Source of the DNA: Raphanus sativus
Taxonomy: Eukaryota > Streptophyta > Magnoliopsida > Brassicales > Brassicaceae
Direction of reading: 5' to 3'
Assembly: GCF_000801105.2 (NCBI RefSeq)
Contig: NC_079512.1
Location: 33,559,848-33,623,847, forward strand
Length of the DNA: 64,000 bases
The notes under the pieces were generated by a model that saw only the letters and a list, made by a program, of their open reading frames with translations, made no database searches and was not told where the DNA came from. Position numbers and translations under genes: made by a program. Shown piece after piece: positions 25,215-36,426 of this stretch (positions are counted from its first letter, which is position 1; each line of letters opens with the position of its first letter).

Positions 25215-25708
25215 TGGTTGCGGCTGACATTCAAAATGGAAACGAGTACGGATCATTCATGTTGAAATTTTATAACCATATTTTCATGTCGAGCTTTGAA
25301 AGAATTCTAGAGGCATGTGATCCTGGATACTCCTTTGAATTAGTGTAAGAAAATAGATTCAGTTTTTGTTTTGTGTGCTGGAATCTTATGCAGTAATAAT
25401 AATATTATCATATAGAACGCCTTTTTGCTACTATCTAATCTTCATTTGGGTTATTCGTTTAAGAAAAATGTATCTTCCAATGTGGTGTTTCTTGTTCTAC
25501 GGGAGATAAAACTGAAATAACTCGTATTGTGTTTGGTCCATTACATAAGCTTATCCATTTACTACTTGGACACATACTGTAGCTGGAATGGCATTTGTAC
25601 AAAACTCTGTGTTTTTCTACACTATTATGAGACAAAGACGCAGCAGTGTTGTCAAACTGAGGGAGCAGCAAGCTTAATCTTAAACTAGATATAATACTAT
25701 TATTTTTG
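25215..25708. other. convergent 3' spacer, TITAN-like / DUF579
   Basis: Contains the 3' UTRs of two convergent genes. A minus-strand open frame over 25459-25866 is a frame shadow plus UTR. No other feature seen. Confidence 0.6.
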
Positions 25709-26644
25709 CTAGTATCGGACCAGGGATGTTTCTGGTGAGCAAAACCTAGATGTATTTGATTGACCCTTGATCCGAAACTTCCAGAGGTTTCCTTTAGCTG
25801 AAACCTGATTCTCTTGGCACAAGAACTCCCAGGAGAACCACTTCTCAGCAGTCCTTTGCACATCATGCACTAAAACATCTGTTGTTGAGTTACTTCTTCC
25901 GCTTCTTGCCAACACAGCTGCAGTGTATATACTCCCCATCCTACCTGGGGCCTCTAATTCATCCCCACGTGGCCCATCGACAACGATCACATCCCATTTG
26001 ATGCTGTGTACTTCCTCTGGCAAATCCCTCAGCTTCAACTTGCAGTCTGATGAGCCTTGGTGTAGATGATTCATATGTAGTGAGCATGCGGGATTAGACC
26101 GGGCATGTCGAAGCAGCTTGTAAGTGTTTTTGACTTCGGTCTGATGGTATTTCAAGCTATAGACTCTTGTGTTGTTTGGTGCCATTATCTTTGAAGGTTC
26201 ATCTTCTAGAATGACGGTGATGCCTCTTGTGTTTAACGAGGATAGCATGAGGTATTGAGGTGCAAACCCGAAAACAAGAACGTTGCAAGGGGATCTAAGA
26301 GCAATGGTGTCTGATAAGAGCTTGAGTTCCTTTTCCGTGAGAGCGGTCTGGCTCGCGTTATCCTCCTGACTGGACTCAGTGGGACTCAAACGAAATGTGG
26401 TTGAAGAGAAGGGCCTAGACGCAGGAGATGAAGACTTCAATGAGATACGGAGGAGTCGAAGAACAGAGAGGCTTGAAAGAATGAAGATAAGAAGAGGTAT
26501 TAGCTTGCGCACAGTGAGCTTTGGCATTGTGAACTTTGATTCTTTCTGGTGTTTGGGATTGTCAGGGGAGGAAGGAGGTGAGAATCTGAGTAGAGGGTTG
26601 AGAATAGGAAGTGGAGATTGGTGAAGTTGTGGAGGCATTCTCAC
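25709..26644 (-). CDS. DUF579 (IRX15/GXM-like) membrane protein, At4g24910-type
   Basis: Intronless gene of 311 residues. DUF579 proteins include glucuronoxylan and arabinogalactan glucuronic-acid O-methyltransferases and IRX15 in the Golgi; the specific substrate of this member is not known to me. The N-terminus MRMPPQLHQSPLPILNP is followed by a basic stretch and one hydrophobic segment (about residues 47-66, KLIPLLIFILSSLSVLRLLR), as for a type II Golgi protein. Family motifs are NVLVFGFAPQYLMLSSLNTR (SAM-site-like glycine loop degenerate), TVILEDEPSKI, WDVIVVDGPRGDELEAPGRM, AAVLARSGRSNSTTDVLVHD and EKWFSWEFLCQEN. The length matches the family. A second ATG (codon 3) could also be the start. 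The 5' flank and first codons are duplicated upstream. Confidence 0.9.
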   Translation of the reverse strand: MRMPPQLHQSPLPILNPLLRFSPPSSPDNPKHQKESKFTMPKLTVRKLIPLLIFILSSLSVLRLLRISLKSSSPASRPFSSTTFRLSPTESSQEDNASQTALTEKELKLLSDTIALRSPCNVLVFGFAPQYLMLSSLNTRGITVILEDEPSKIMAPNNTRVYSLKYHQTEVKNTYKLLRHARSNPACSLHMNHLHQGSSDCKLKLRDLPEEVHSIKWDVIVVDGPRGDELEAPGRMGSIYTAAVLARSGRSNSTTDVLVHDVQRTAEKWFSWEFLCQENQVSAKGNLWKFRIKGQSNTSRFCSPETSLVRY

Positions 26645-27270
26645 GTTTTACTCAATATCACCAATCAGGTTGTCAAAATAGTTTTCTTTGTTAATAGAAT
26701 TTTCAGTCTTCGTGGCTTTAAAATGATCAACAATGTGTCAACTTCGAGTGAATAACAAGGAAAGGTCGGTCTTGCTTCTATTCCAAGATTCTCTCATTGT
26801 TCTTTCTTTTTCTTTGTTATCATGTCATTTGCTGTTAGTTTGGGTTTACCTAATAATCATTATTATCTTATGATTGTTTATTTGTCATATCGTGGGAGTG
26901 GTAAAGGTGTTTTGGTCAAAAGAAATAAACGTGTATCAAGTATGGATGTGATTGACATAGGGTGGAACAAGTTTGGTGAATATGCTAGCCGACTCCATGA
27001 AACTCTTTGGAGAAGTTTGTTGAGAGTGACAAGAGCGTGGACGTTGAATTCGAACATAAAAGCCCATATTTGACGCCCTCCCTCATAAAAGTTGTGGAGG
27101 CATCATCTTAGGATGTATTTGTCATCGACTGAGTGAATAACAATTTTCAAATGAACCATTAGTTTTTCTTTCAATGCTGTCATGTCGTTTGCTTGTTAGT
27201 TTGGGGCCTATCTAATGGGAGAGTGGTAGCAAAAATATTGGTCAAAAGAAATAATGTATACATGTTTGTG
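26626..27270. repeat. duplicated DUF579 5' flank including the start-codon region
   Basis: About 26626-26946 and about 27085-27270 are direct repeats with indels. Shared blocks: GTTGTGGAGGCAT (antisense of the first codons MPPQ), GAGTGAATAACAA, TCATGTCATTTGCTGTTAG versus TCATGTCGTTTGCTTGTTAG, GGGAGTGGTA versus GGAGAGTGGTAG, and TTGGTCAAAAGAAATAA. The remote copy carries only the first few codons of the gene. Confidence 0.65.
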
Positions 27271-27973
27271 GTGAATTTTATTTCTGTAAAACTCTTAGAA
27301 GTGTTGAAGTATAGGTCGTTCAAGATTTTAATGTCCAAGTTTCTGTCACCATAAGTAAGTTGTTAGCCATGTCTCTCCCACATTCACAAAAACCATGCAA
27401 TTTTCAACCCGCGAAGTGAAAATAAAAACAGTGACATATATTAAATAGAATTCTGCAATTTGTAACAAAAGTTTTACTCTCTCGAGCATCAAAAAGAAAA
27501 AGTGTCTTGAAACAACAAAAGCTGTAACTACTACCCTTCTCCATCGTCCCTGGTTATCTGCAAACACATCAGACCAAACATTATAAGAGTAGAACCCCAA
27601 AAATTACAGGACAATGTAATCTCTAATCCACTATCTACTTGGAAATTTCCCATTTTATCTAAACAACAGTTCGATACCATCCAAATATCTTCGGTTACTC
27701 ATATTCCCTTCCCTTGGCATGCTAAATACAATATTCAAGATTAAATCACGAAGTGTCTATCAGTATTTTAAATTTACTTGATTGGCCGATGAAAATGAAA
27801 ACAAAATTTTAAAGACTATATCATCAATACTTGAACCATGCATAAACGCCTATGTCGATTTCATACACATCTATGTTGTATATATGTTTTTATATAATTT
27901 TAAATTCATGCATGTGTTGTCCTTTGAATCAAAAACAAAAAGAAAGAAGAAAATGGTGTAGAGGATTCACCTT
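26645..27973. other. DUF579 upstream / Sec61 gamma 3' spacer
   Basis: AT-rich spacer between two minus-strand genes. The left half holds the DUF579 5' flank and its diverged copy (see next entry). The right half probably includes the Sec61 gamma 3' UTR. No convincing coding sequence. Confidence 0.55.
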
Positions 27974-28410
27974 TTAAGTAGCACCGACGATGATGTTGTT
28001 GATGGGAATAAAGATGAGCTTCACAAAGAAACCGACAAATCCCATCACTACAAAACCAATAGCTGTACGGACCGCCACTTTCGTGAATTCTACCGACCAA
28101 AAAGAAACAACAGAAATCAGACAGAATCTTCTGTTTCATAATGGACAAGAAGAACACGGATCTCTCTCATTCAACATACAGATCTTCTTCCAATCCGCAA
28201 TTCAAACGATAGATCATATGATTAAAACACACACACAGACAGATCGCTCGTGCATAACATAACTATCTAAAAAAGACACGGAAATAGCGTTTGACCGAGC
28301 TCGTCGTTCAAGTTACCTTTGCGATCTGGTTTGTGACAACGCTTAACGAGACGGATGCTGTCCTTGGCAAAGTCTCTTAGAGGATCTACGACTGAATCGA
28401 TGGCATCCAT
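27974..28410 (-). CDS. SEC61G: protein transport protein Sec61 subunit gamma (SecE family)
   Basis: Small essential subunit of the ER translocon. Two exons: 28410-28317 ([20 protein letters not shown], then [11 protein letters not shown]) and 28089-27974 ([20 protein letters not shown], then [18 protein letters not shown] and TAA). The product is 69 residues, normal for the family. It has an N-terminal amphipathic helix, the conserved KPDRKEF turn and one C-terminal transmembrane helix, so it is tail-anchored in the ER. The donor (AAAG/GTAACT) and acceptor (GGTAG/AATTC) are clear, and the frame joins cleanly. Confidence 0.95.
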
Positions 28411-28758
28411 GGCTATTTCTTTGACTCTCTTTTTTTTCTTTTCTAATTTGTGTTTTTCTTTTTCTCGATTGGTACGAAGAGAAACAAGTTGATGATATAT
28501 CGAAGGCTGAAGTCAAGAGAGAGACAAATAACGTCACATTGATATTGAAGAGCCAATCACAGGCCGAGACGACGATGAAGGTCAGCCATGTCAGCAAAGT
28601 TTAAACTGTACATAGCCCCTGGGCCTAAGCCCACGAATAGAATTGTGGCCCAACGTATGAAAAACAATCTTATGGCTTGGCAAAGAAAAACAATCCTATG
28701 TACTTTGACTCAGCATGCTGATGTTGTCAAATTTTTTCGTCATGATCAAACATGAGAT

Positions 28759-29435
28759 TAGGGTTGGGCAAAAAATCCAAACCCGAAAAACCGAACCGAA
28801 CCCGATCCGAAAAAGTAGCACCGAACCCGAACCGAAATTGATTAAATATCCGAACGGGTTCAAAATTTCGGTATTTAAAGAACCGAAACCGAACCCAATC
28901 CGAACCGAAATATTTTGGGTACCCGAATGTATCCGAAATAAATGTATATACTTAAATATATACATTATTTTTATATATAATGTATATTTAAAATATTAAA
29001 AATATATAAGATACCTTTAAGTTTTCCAAAATACTCGGAAAATATATGCAAATAGTCAAAAGTAAATGTTTAAAATAGCTAAAGTATACTGAAAACACCA
29101 AAATAGTTAAATATCTATTGATTCTTTATCCAAATATTCAAAGAAAACCAATTTATATGTTAAATTAAGGTATTTTGACATATATGTTATGAAAATTTAT
29201 ATGTAATATATTATTTTTTATAGATTTTGAAAATTTAAAGTATATAATGAATTTTGAAAATTTAAAAACATTTTAAATGGGTTATCCGAACCCGAACCGA
29301 ACCCGCAAAGATCCGAACCGAACCCGAACCGAAATTTAGAATTATCCGAATGGGGCTGAAATCTTTGACCCCGAAAACCCGAAACCCGAATGGACTGAAC
29401 CGAAACCCGAATGGGTACCCGAACGCCCAGCCCTA
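28759..29435. mobile_element. non-autonomous hAT element, 677 bp, 8-bp TSD
   Basis: Ends are TAGGGTTGGGC (28759) and GCCCAGCCCTA (29425-29435), an 11-bp terminal inverted repeat with one mismatch. Exact 8-bp target-site duplications CATGAGAT lie at 28751-28758 and 29436-29443. Eight-base duplications and TAGGG ends point to the hAT superfamily. Both subterminal regions are packed with CCGAACC/CCGAACCCG motifs; the middle is AT-rich. No transposase frame, so it depends on an outside enzyme. Confidence 0.9.
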
Positions 29436-29540
29436 CATGAGATCCTGATTGAATATTCACGTTGAGGTCGCCAATGAGATCCTGATTTGAAATTCACTAT
29501 TTATCAGCTTGTCGTCGATCTTGTAATTGCTGCTTGGGAT

Positions 29541-30206
29541 TGTTAAGGAATTAGCAAAGAAGATCAAGACAAGTTCAAAACTAAGCTAAGCGTGGAGAGG
29601 AAGCAACTGATGACGAGGCACAACTCACGTGACTTATTGGGATTGAAGGACCACAAGACTAGCTGTTGAGGCTCAGTCTGTTAAAGCATATTTTGTCGGC
29701 TTCTCTGCAGGGAGTTAACGTTATGCGTCTTTAATGGGTCGTACGGATGGAGCGTGGCCAGCTGGATCATCCGAAGAGCATTAGGTCAAGTGTGAGTGAG
29801 TATATATATGTGTCTTAGTTGAGAGAGATAGATGAGAGCAGAAAAGAGAGCATTTTTCAAAGTGTAAACTTGTGAGTGTTCTTTGAGTTTGTAAGCTACG
29901 TTAGAATCAAGATAGGTACTTCAAAGACCTTGAGATTCAAATACACTTGTAAACTCTGATCTAGTGGATTCCGGGAGACAGTTCCCGGCCCAGACTAACA
30001 CCCTCGTTAACGGGTGTAACTGGGTTAACAATCGCTGAGTCTTGCTCTGTTCTTTCTTCTTCACTCTGTTTTTCATTACTCTGTTTCTCAAACTCTGCTT
30101 CATAAACTCTGTTTCTTCATTCAAGCGAGTCAAGGTTGAGTCTTGGTGAGTGTGTGTTGCAACAGGAAGGCTAAAGGAGACACCTTTAGGTGATAGTTTC
30201 TTCACA
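29541..30206 (+). repeat. 5' LTR of the copia element
   Basis: Starts TGTTAAGG and ends TTCACA, i.e. the usual TG...CA ends. Contains the promoter and transcribed leader of the element. Confidence 0.92.
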
Positions 30207-30209
30207 TAT

Positions 30210-30221
30210 TGGTATCAGAGC
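30210..30221 (+). promoter_or_regulatory. primer-binding site, initiator tRNA-Met type
   Basis: TGGTATCAGAGC lies four bases after the 5' LTR. It is the standard plant copia primer-binding site, complementary to the 3' end of initiator methionine tRNA. Confidence 0.9.
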
Positions 30222-30254
30222 TCAGGTTCTGAGCTTTGGTCTCTGTACGAGATC

Positions 30255-33200
30255 ATGTCGTCACCAAGAATCGAGATCGAGAAGTTCGATGGCCATGGAG
30301 ATTACATGTTATGGAAAGACAAACTCTTGGCACAGATGGATCTTCAAGGGCTGAGCAAAGCTTTAGAAGAGTCTGATAAAGTCAAGGAGAAGGTTCGAGA
30401 TCCGGATGAAACACCGGAAGAGAAGAAGGTAGCTGAAGAAAAGGAAGAAGCTTTAGCTGAGAAAATCAAAAAGGCCAGAAGTACCATCATCCTGAGCGTC
30501 ACAAACAGAGTTCTGAGGAAGATACGAAAGGAAGAAACCGCTGCAGGGATGCTTAAGGCGTTAGACATGTTGTATCTCGCCAAAGCTCTCCCAAATTGTT
30601 TCTATCTTAAGCAGAAGCTCTATGGGTTCAAGATGTCTGACAGTCTGTCCATTGAGAGCAACATCGATGAGTTCCTACATCTTATAACAGATCTGGAGAA
30701 CATTGATGTTCAAGTACCCGATGAAGACCAAGCTATATTGCTACTCATGTCTCTACCAAGACAGTTTGACCAACTGAGAGACACGCTGAGATACGGCACA
30801 GGAAGAACAACTCTCACTCTGGATGAAGTTGTTGCTGCAATATACGCAAAGGAACTTGAAAATGGTTCAAACTCAAAGGGGTCTAAAGGTGAAGCAGAAA
30901 GTTTATATGCTAGAGAGAAAGGGGAACAGCGTGGGAGGTCAGATAATCGAGACAGGAACTCAAGGTCTAAGTCACGCTCAAAGTCACGAGGAAGAAAGGT
31001 ATGCTGGTCGTGTGGTGAAGAAGGACACTTCAAGGGATCTTGTCCAAACAAAGGCAAATCTCAAAACAAACCAAAACACCAAGGGAGCAGCAACAGAGGA
31101 GAGGCTGCAATGGTAAAAGATAACAAGAACGAAGCTGCAGGTTTATATGTTCTGGAAGCTCTTTATTCAACGGATATAAATCTCGAGAATGAATGGGTGT
31201 TGGACACAGGCTGCAGTTATCATATGACGTACAAGAAGGAGTGGTTTGAAACTCTAAGGGACGTCAGTGGAGGGTCAGTACGCATGGGGAACAAGACAAC
31301 TTCAAAGGTCAGAGGTATAGGAACTGTAAGGATCAAAAATAAAGACGGGTCAGTGTTTCTGTTAACTGGAGTCAGATACATTCTAGAGATGGATCGAAAT
31401 CTGCTCTCAGTGGGAACAATGGAGGAGCTTGGATACAGTTTTGAATCAAAAGAAGGCATCTTGAGTATCCATAAAGATAACAAGATTGTCTTAAAGGGAA
31501 AGAGACATGACAAATTGTATCTACTACAAGGAAAACCTGAAGTTGGTCAGTCCTATGCTACTGAGAAGAAGGCTGATGACACAATCTTGTGGCATCGGAG
31601 GTTAGGACACATGAGCCAGAAAAATCTCAGTTTATTGGTAAAGAAGCGACTACTGGATATGAAGAAGGTTTCAGTGTTTGATATGTGTGAAGACTGCGTG
31701 TATGGGAAGGCTAAAAGGATCAGTTTCTCAGTTGCAACTCATGATACTAAAGATAAGCTTGATTATGTCCACTCAGACTTGTGGGGAGCACCGAGTGTTC
31801 CATTCTCTCTTGGGAAGTGCCAGTACTGCATCTCGTTTATAGATGACTTCACGAGGAAGACATGGGTTTATTTCTTGAAACATAAGGATGAAGCATTCAG
31901 CACTTTTGTAGAGTGGTGCAACATGATTGAGAACCAAGCGGATAAGAAGGTAAAAGTTCTAAGAACCGACAACGGTCTTGAGTTTTGCAACACAAGATTT
32001 GATAACTTCTGCAAGGAGAAAGGCATTGTAAGACACAGGACTTGTGCTTACACTCCCCAACAAAACGGAGTAGCTGAAAGGATGAACCGCACTATACTAG
32101 AGAAAGTCAGAAGCATGCTAAGTGATTCAGCCTTACCTAGAACGTTTTGGGCAGAAGCTACACAGACTGCAGTTACACTGATCAACAAGACACCCTCGTC
32201 TGCAATCAAGTTTGAAATTCCAGACAAGAAGTGGACTGGAAGAGCACCAGTATACAGCTACTTGAGAAGGTTCGGGTGTGTCTGTTTCATTCATACAAGT
32301 GATGGGAAACTCAGCCCAAGGGCCAAGAAGGCAGTGCTACTTGGATATCCTCCAGGAGTTAAGGGCTACAAAGTTTGGCTACTGGAAGAGAAGAAGTGTC
32401 AGATAAGCAGAAACGTAATCTTCCAAGAAAATGCTGTCTATAAAGATGTCATTAAGAAGGGGAAACAAAAGGAAGGGAAACATTATGAATCTGCTGAACC
32501 TACGTTTGACATAGATCTTGGAGAAGCAGGTGATATCAGTTCAGGTGGAGATATACAGAGCGATACTGAAGTTGCAGAACAGGGTCAGCAGGATGTTGAG
32601 AATCAAGAAAATGATGAACAGAATGCAGAATATGATCACGACTCAGAACATGATCATGATCAGGTAGATGAGACCAGCGACTCACCTGAGAGCTATCACC
32701 TAGTCAGAGACAGAGAACGCAGAACAGTCAGAGCCACTAGGAGGTTTGATATTGAGGGTTATTACAGTGAAGACACTGATGATGAAGAAGACTGTTTTGA
32801 TGCTGAGTCACTGATCACCACAGTAGATGGTGACTTCAAAGAACCAACGAGTTACAAAGAAGCTAGAGAGGATAAAGACTGGGAGTTCTGGAGTGGAGGT
32901 ATGGATGAAGAGATGGAATCTCACAAAACAAACCACACATGGGATGTAGTTAACAGACCGAAAGGACAACGCGTGATTGGCTGTAAGTGGGTGTACAAAA
33001 GGAAGAGTGGTATCCCTGGAGTTGAAAGACCAAGACACAAATCACGCCTTGTTGCAAAAGGTTATGCTCAGAGAGAGGGAATAGACTACACAGAGATCTT
33101 CTCACCAGTAGTAAGACACGTATCTATAAGGATTCTTCTTACTATTGTTGTTGAGGAAGATCTAGAGCTAGAGCAGCTTGATGTAAAAACAGCTTTCCTT

Positions 33201-34406
33201 CACGGAGAGCTAGATGAAAAGATCTACATGGAGATACCTGAAGGTTATGAAGGTCAGTTCAAGAAAGGTCAAGTCTGCTTACTGAGAAAGGGCTTATACG
33301 GCTTAAAACAGGCACCAAGAAGATGGAATCAGAAGTTTGATGGGTTCATGGCTGAGCTTAACTTTGTAAGAAGTTACAGAGACAGCTGTGTGTATGTCAA
33401 GACGTGTGAAGATGGCGCGAAAGTCTATCTTTTGATCTACGTCGACGACATGTTGGTGGCTGCAAAGGACAAGAAGTTAGTTCTGGAGTTGAAGAAGCAA
33501 CTCAGTATGAAGTTTGAAATGAAGGATCTCGGTCCGGCTAAGAAAATTCTTGGGATTGAGATTAAGAGAGATAGAGCAAATGGGAAGCTATGGTTGTCAC
33601 AGGAGGGTTACATGGAGAAAGTCCTAGAGACCTACAAGATGGAGCAATCCAAAGATGTTGTAACACCTCTGGGTGCTCATATGAAGTTTCGCTCTGCTAC
33701 AAAGGAACAGCTGAAGAAGGATGAAGAGTACATGAGAACAGTTCCATATGCAAATGCAGTTGGAAGCTTGATGTACTCCATGATCTGTACAAGACCAGAT
33801 TTAGCATAACCTGTGGGTATCATCAGTAGGTTCATGGGAAATCCTATCAAGGATCATTGGTTAGGAGTTAAATGGATCTTGCGGTACATCAGAGGCTCTA
33901 TGAAGATAAAGCTCTGCTACAGGAAAGGGTCTGACTTCGTGTTGAAAGGTTACTGCGACTCAGACTATGCGGCTGATCGTGATAAGAGAAGGTCAATCAG
34001 TGGAGTAGTATTTACTCTTGGTGGAAACACCATAAGCTGGAGATCAAGGCTACAGAAAGTGGTGACACTCTCCACTACTGAAGCAGAATACTTGGCGATG
34101 AATGATGCAGGAAAAGAAGCGCTATGGCTCAAAGGTCTGCTAATGGATTTTGGATATGAACAGAAGTGTGTGGAGATCTTCTGTGACTCTCAGAGTGCGA
34201 TTGCCTTATCCAAAAATAACGTGTATCATGAAAGAACGAAACACGTTGACACCAAGTATCACAAGATCAGAGAGATCATTGAGAAGGGTCTCTTGAAGGT
34301 GACGAAGATATCTACATTGATCAACCCTGCAGATATCTTTACGAAGATTGTACCAGTCAGTAAGTTCAAAGCTGCAATGGATTTGCTGAGGGTCAGAACT
34401 GAGTAA
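30255..34406 (+). pseudogene. copia gag-pol polyprotein, interrupted by one stop codon
   Basis: Reads from ATG 30255 to TAA 33807-33809, then continues in the same frame to TAA 34404-34406. Gag comes first, with the zinc knuckle CWSCGEEGHFKGSC at about residues 250-263. The protease site is LDTGCSYHM (about 315). The integrase zinc region starts HRRLGHMS (about 447), followed by the catalytic core with RTDNGLEFCN and YTPQQNGVAERMN. The reverse transcriptase has the active site YVDDM (about 1062). RNase H has CDSDYAADRDKRRS. The break is a single in-frame TAA in the connection between RT and RNase H; the rest is open. This copy therefore cannot make a full polyprotein unless the stop is read through, but it is otherwise intact and recent. 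The upstream open frame from 30150 is not needed for the start. Confidence 0.93.
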
Positions 34407-34524
34407 TCGAACTCAGGCTCCGGGAACTGGAATCCAAGAAACTAGATACTAAGGATCTATCTCAAACTCTCGGGTATAAGCGTCAGTCTCAGTGTTGTTG
34501 ATCTATCTTTACTAGGTGGAGATT

Positions 34525-35190
34525 TGTTAAGGAATTAGCAAAGAAGATCAAGACAAGTTCAAAACTAAGCTAGGCGTGGAGAGGAAGCAACTGATGACGA
34601 GGCACAACTCACGTGACTTATTGGGATTGAAGGACCACAAGACTAGCTGTTGAGGCTCAGTCTATTAAAGCATATTTTGTCGGCTTCTCTGCAGGGAGTT
34701 AACGTTATGCGTCTTTAATGGGTCGTACGGATGGAGCGTGGCCAGCTGGATCATCCGAAGAGCATTAGGTCAAGTGTGAGTGAGTATATATATGTGTCTT
34801 AGTTGAGAGAGATAGATGAGAGCAGAAAAGAGAGCATTTTTCAAAGTGTAAACTTGTGAGTGTTCTTTGAGTTTGTAAGCTACGTTAGAATCAAGATAGG
34901 TACTGCAAAGACCTTGAGATTCAAATACACTTGTAAACTCTGATCTAGTGGATTCCGGGAGACAGTTCCCGGCCCAGACTAACACCCTCGTTAACGGGTG
35001 TAACTGGGTTAACAATCGCTGAGTCTTGCTCTGTTCTTTCTTCTTCACTCTGTTTTTCATTACTCTGTTTCTCGAACTCTGCTTCATAAACTCTGTTTCT
35101 TCATTCAAGCGAGTAAAGGTTGAGTCTTGGTGAGTGTGTGTTGCAACAGGAAGACTAAAGGAAACACCTTTAGCTGATAGTTTCTTCACA
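34525..35190 (+). repeat. 3' LTR of the copia element
   Basis: Same length as the 5' LTR and about 99% identical by eye. Preceded by the purine-rich stretch AGGTGGAGATT, the likely polypurine tract. Confidence 0.92.
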
Positions 35191-35232
35191 GAGATATCAA
35201 TAAGAAGAGGTTACAGAGACATCAGAGTTGAG

Positions 35233-35277
35233 AACTGTACCACATTTTTTTTTTTTTTGAGAAAACTGTACCACATT
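35233..35277 (-). repeat. short poly(A)-ending insertion with 14-bp TSD
   Basis: Perfect direct repeats AACTGTACCACATT at 35233-35246 and 35264-35277 flank a 17-bp insert that reads TTCTC followed by 12 A on the minus strand. It lies between the copia element and the lumen-protein gene. Confidence 0.65.
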
Positions 35278-35464
35278 CTTTCTCAATGCTAAAAAAAAAC
35301 AACAGCTAGAAGTTGTGTAACAAACATCATCTACTCTATAGCTCATCAAATTGTAAAGGCTCTTATTCATATATAGCTTTTCTTTGATCCTCAAAATAAA
35401 TTCATACTGTCTCTCTCAGTATCTGACTTGTAAAGTGATAAATTAAAAAAAAAAAATGAAGCAG

Positions 35465-36426
35465 CTAATTGTTATAAGGGAAGGCATTAAGAGAAGACTC
35501 CTCCATGTCAAAGGTAGGAGCAAACCAACCAAGCTCATCAACGACCTTCTTCATCCTCTCCTCTTGTCCCTTGGAGTCTCCAAAAGCAGTGGTGAATGGG
35601 TACACAAACGTAACCTTAGTAGCCATACACCTGTAAGCAACCACATCTCCCTTCACCAGAAACTCCATCACATCTCTGCTCTGGTTAAATCCTCCTCCTT
35701 CTACCTCCGCCTCCAAATATCTCCCTACCATTTTTTGTATTTATCCTTATTTATTAAGTTATCATCTTTACTCAAAACCAAACATTTATTTTATACGATG
35801 CTTTTGCTTACCTTCTGGTTTATCCTCAATAACTACAAACTTGGGATTCTTCTGGGTTTTGGCTATTGCGTCCTTCAGTTTCTGTGCTAAACCAAGAATC
35901 AGAAACAACCAATTGAGAAAATATTGAATTTTTGAGATAAAAAAGGACCTGGATTGGATCCTGTGTATCAGTTTCTGGGATCGTCAATGGAAATGTGAAG
36001 GAAGAAGAGGTGGGGTTCGTCGATACACATCCTGGGTTTGTGGAAGGGCAAGGTCTGATTTTTCTGTACATGTGACATACAAATCAATCAGGACATAACA
36101 CACAGCGAGTGAAAAACAAATGAGAGAGAACAAACAAACCCATTGAGAAGACCGGTCTGGTTGAACTTGGATTGGGTGAAAGGAGTGGTGAGAGGCTGAG
36201 AAGAGGAGAGAGAAGGAATGGCCAAGGCAGCAGGGGCAGATGAGGAGTTTAGAGAGAGGGCAAGAGCGAAAGATATTAGCTTTGGTAATAGAGAGATTGT
36301 AGAAGAGGATGATGAGGGTTGTTGTGTTGTTGTTGAGTTTTTCAATGAACACACGAGCTTGGTGGTGCAGCTGCTTCTCGGCCGTTGCGGAAGAATGTTG
36401 AGTTGCAAATTGGCGACCAAAGTCAT
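35465..36426 (-). CDS. thylakoid lumenal 17.9 kDa protein (At4g24930-type)
   Basis: Plastid-targeted protein of the thylakoid lumen, function unknown. Exon 1 (36426 to about 36139) starts MTLVANLQLNILPQRPRSSC, a Ser/Thr-rich stroma-targeting region. It is followed by a hydrophobic lumen-targeting segment (ISFALALSLNSSSAPAALA) with an Ala-x-Ala cleavage site near residue 70, a bipartite transit peptide. Exon 2 (about 36064-35950) has a Cys pair in KIRPCPSTNPGCVSTNP. A short exon 3 reads KDAIAKTQKNPKFVVIEDKP. Exon 4 (about 35731-35465) encodes GRYLEAEVEGGGFNQSRDVM through KKVVDELGWFAPTFDMEES and ends YNN, TAG 35465-35467. All splice junctions read through. Confidence 0.9.

Larger units (their letters stand above)
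29541..35190 (+). mobile_element. complete Ty1/copia LTR retrotransposon, 5650 bp
   Basis: Two 666-bp LTRs, a primer-binding site just inside the 5' LTR, a gag-pol frame in copia order (gag, protease, integrase, RT, RNase H) and a purine-rich tract before the 3' LTR. Target-site duplications GGGAT (29536-29540) and GAGAT (35191-35195) differ by one base. By eye the LTRs differ at about 8 of 666 positions (about 1.2%), so the insertion is young. The polyprotein frame has one nonsense codon. Confidence 0.95.
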
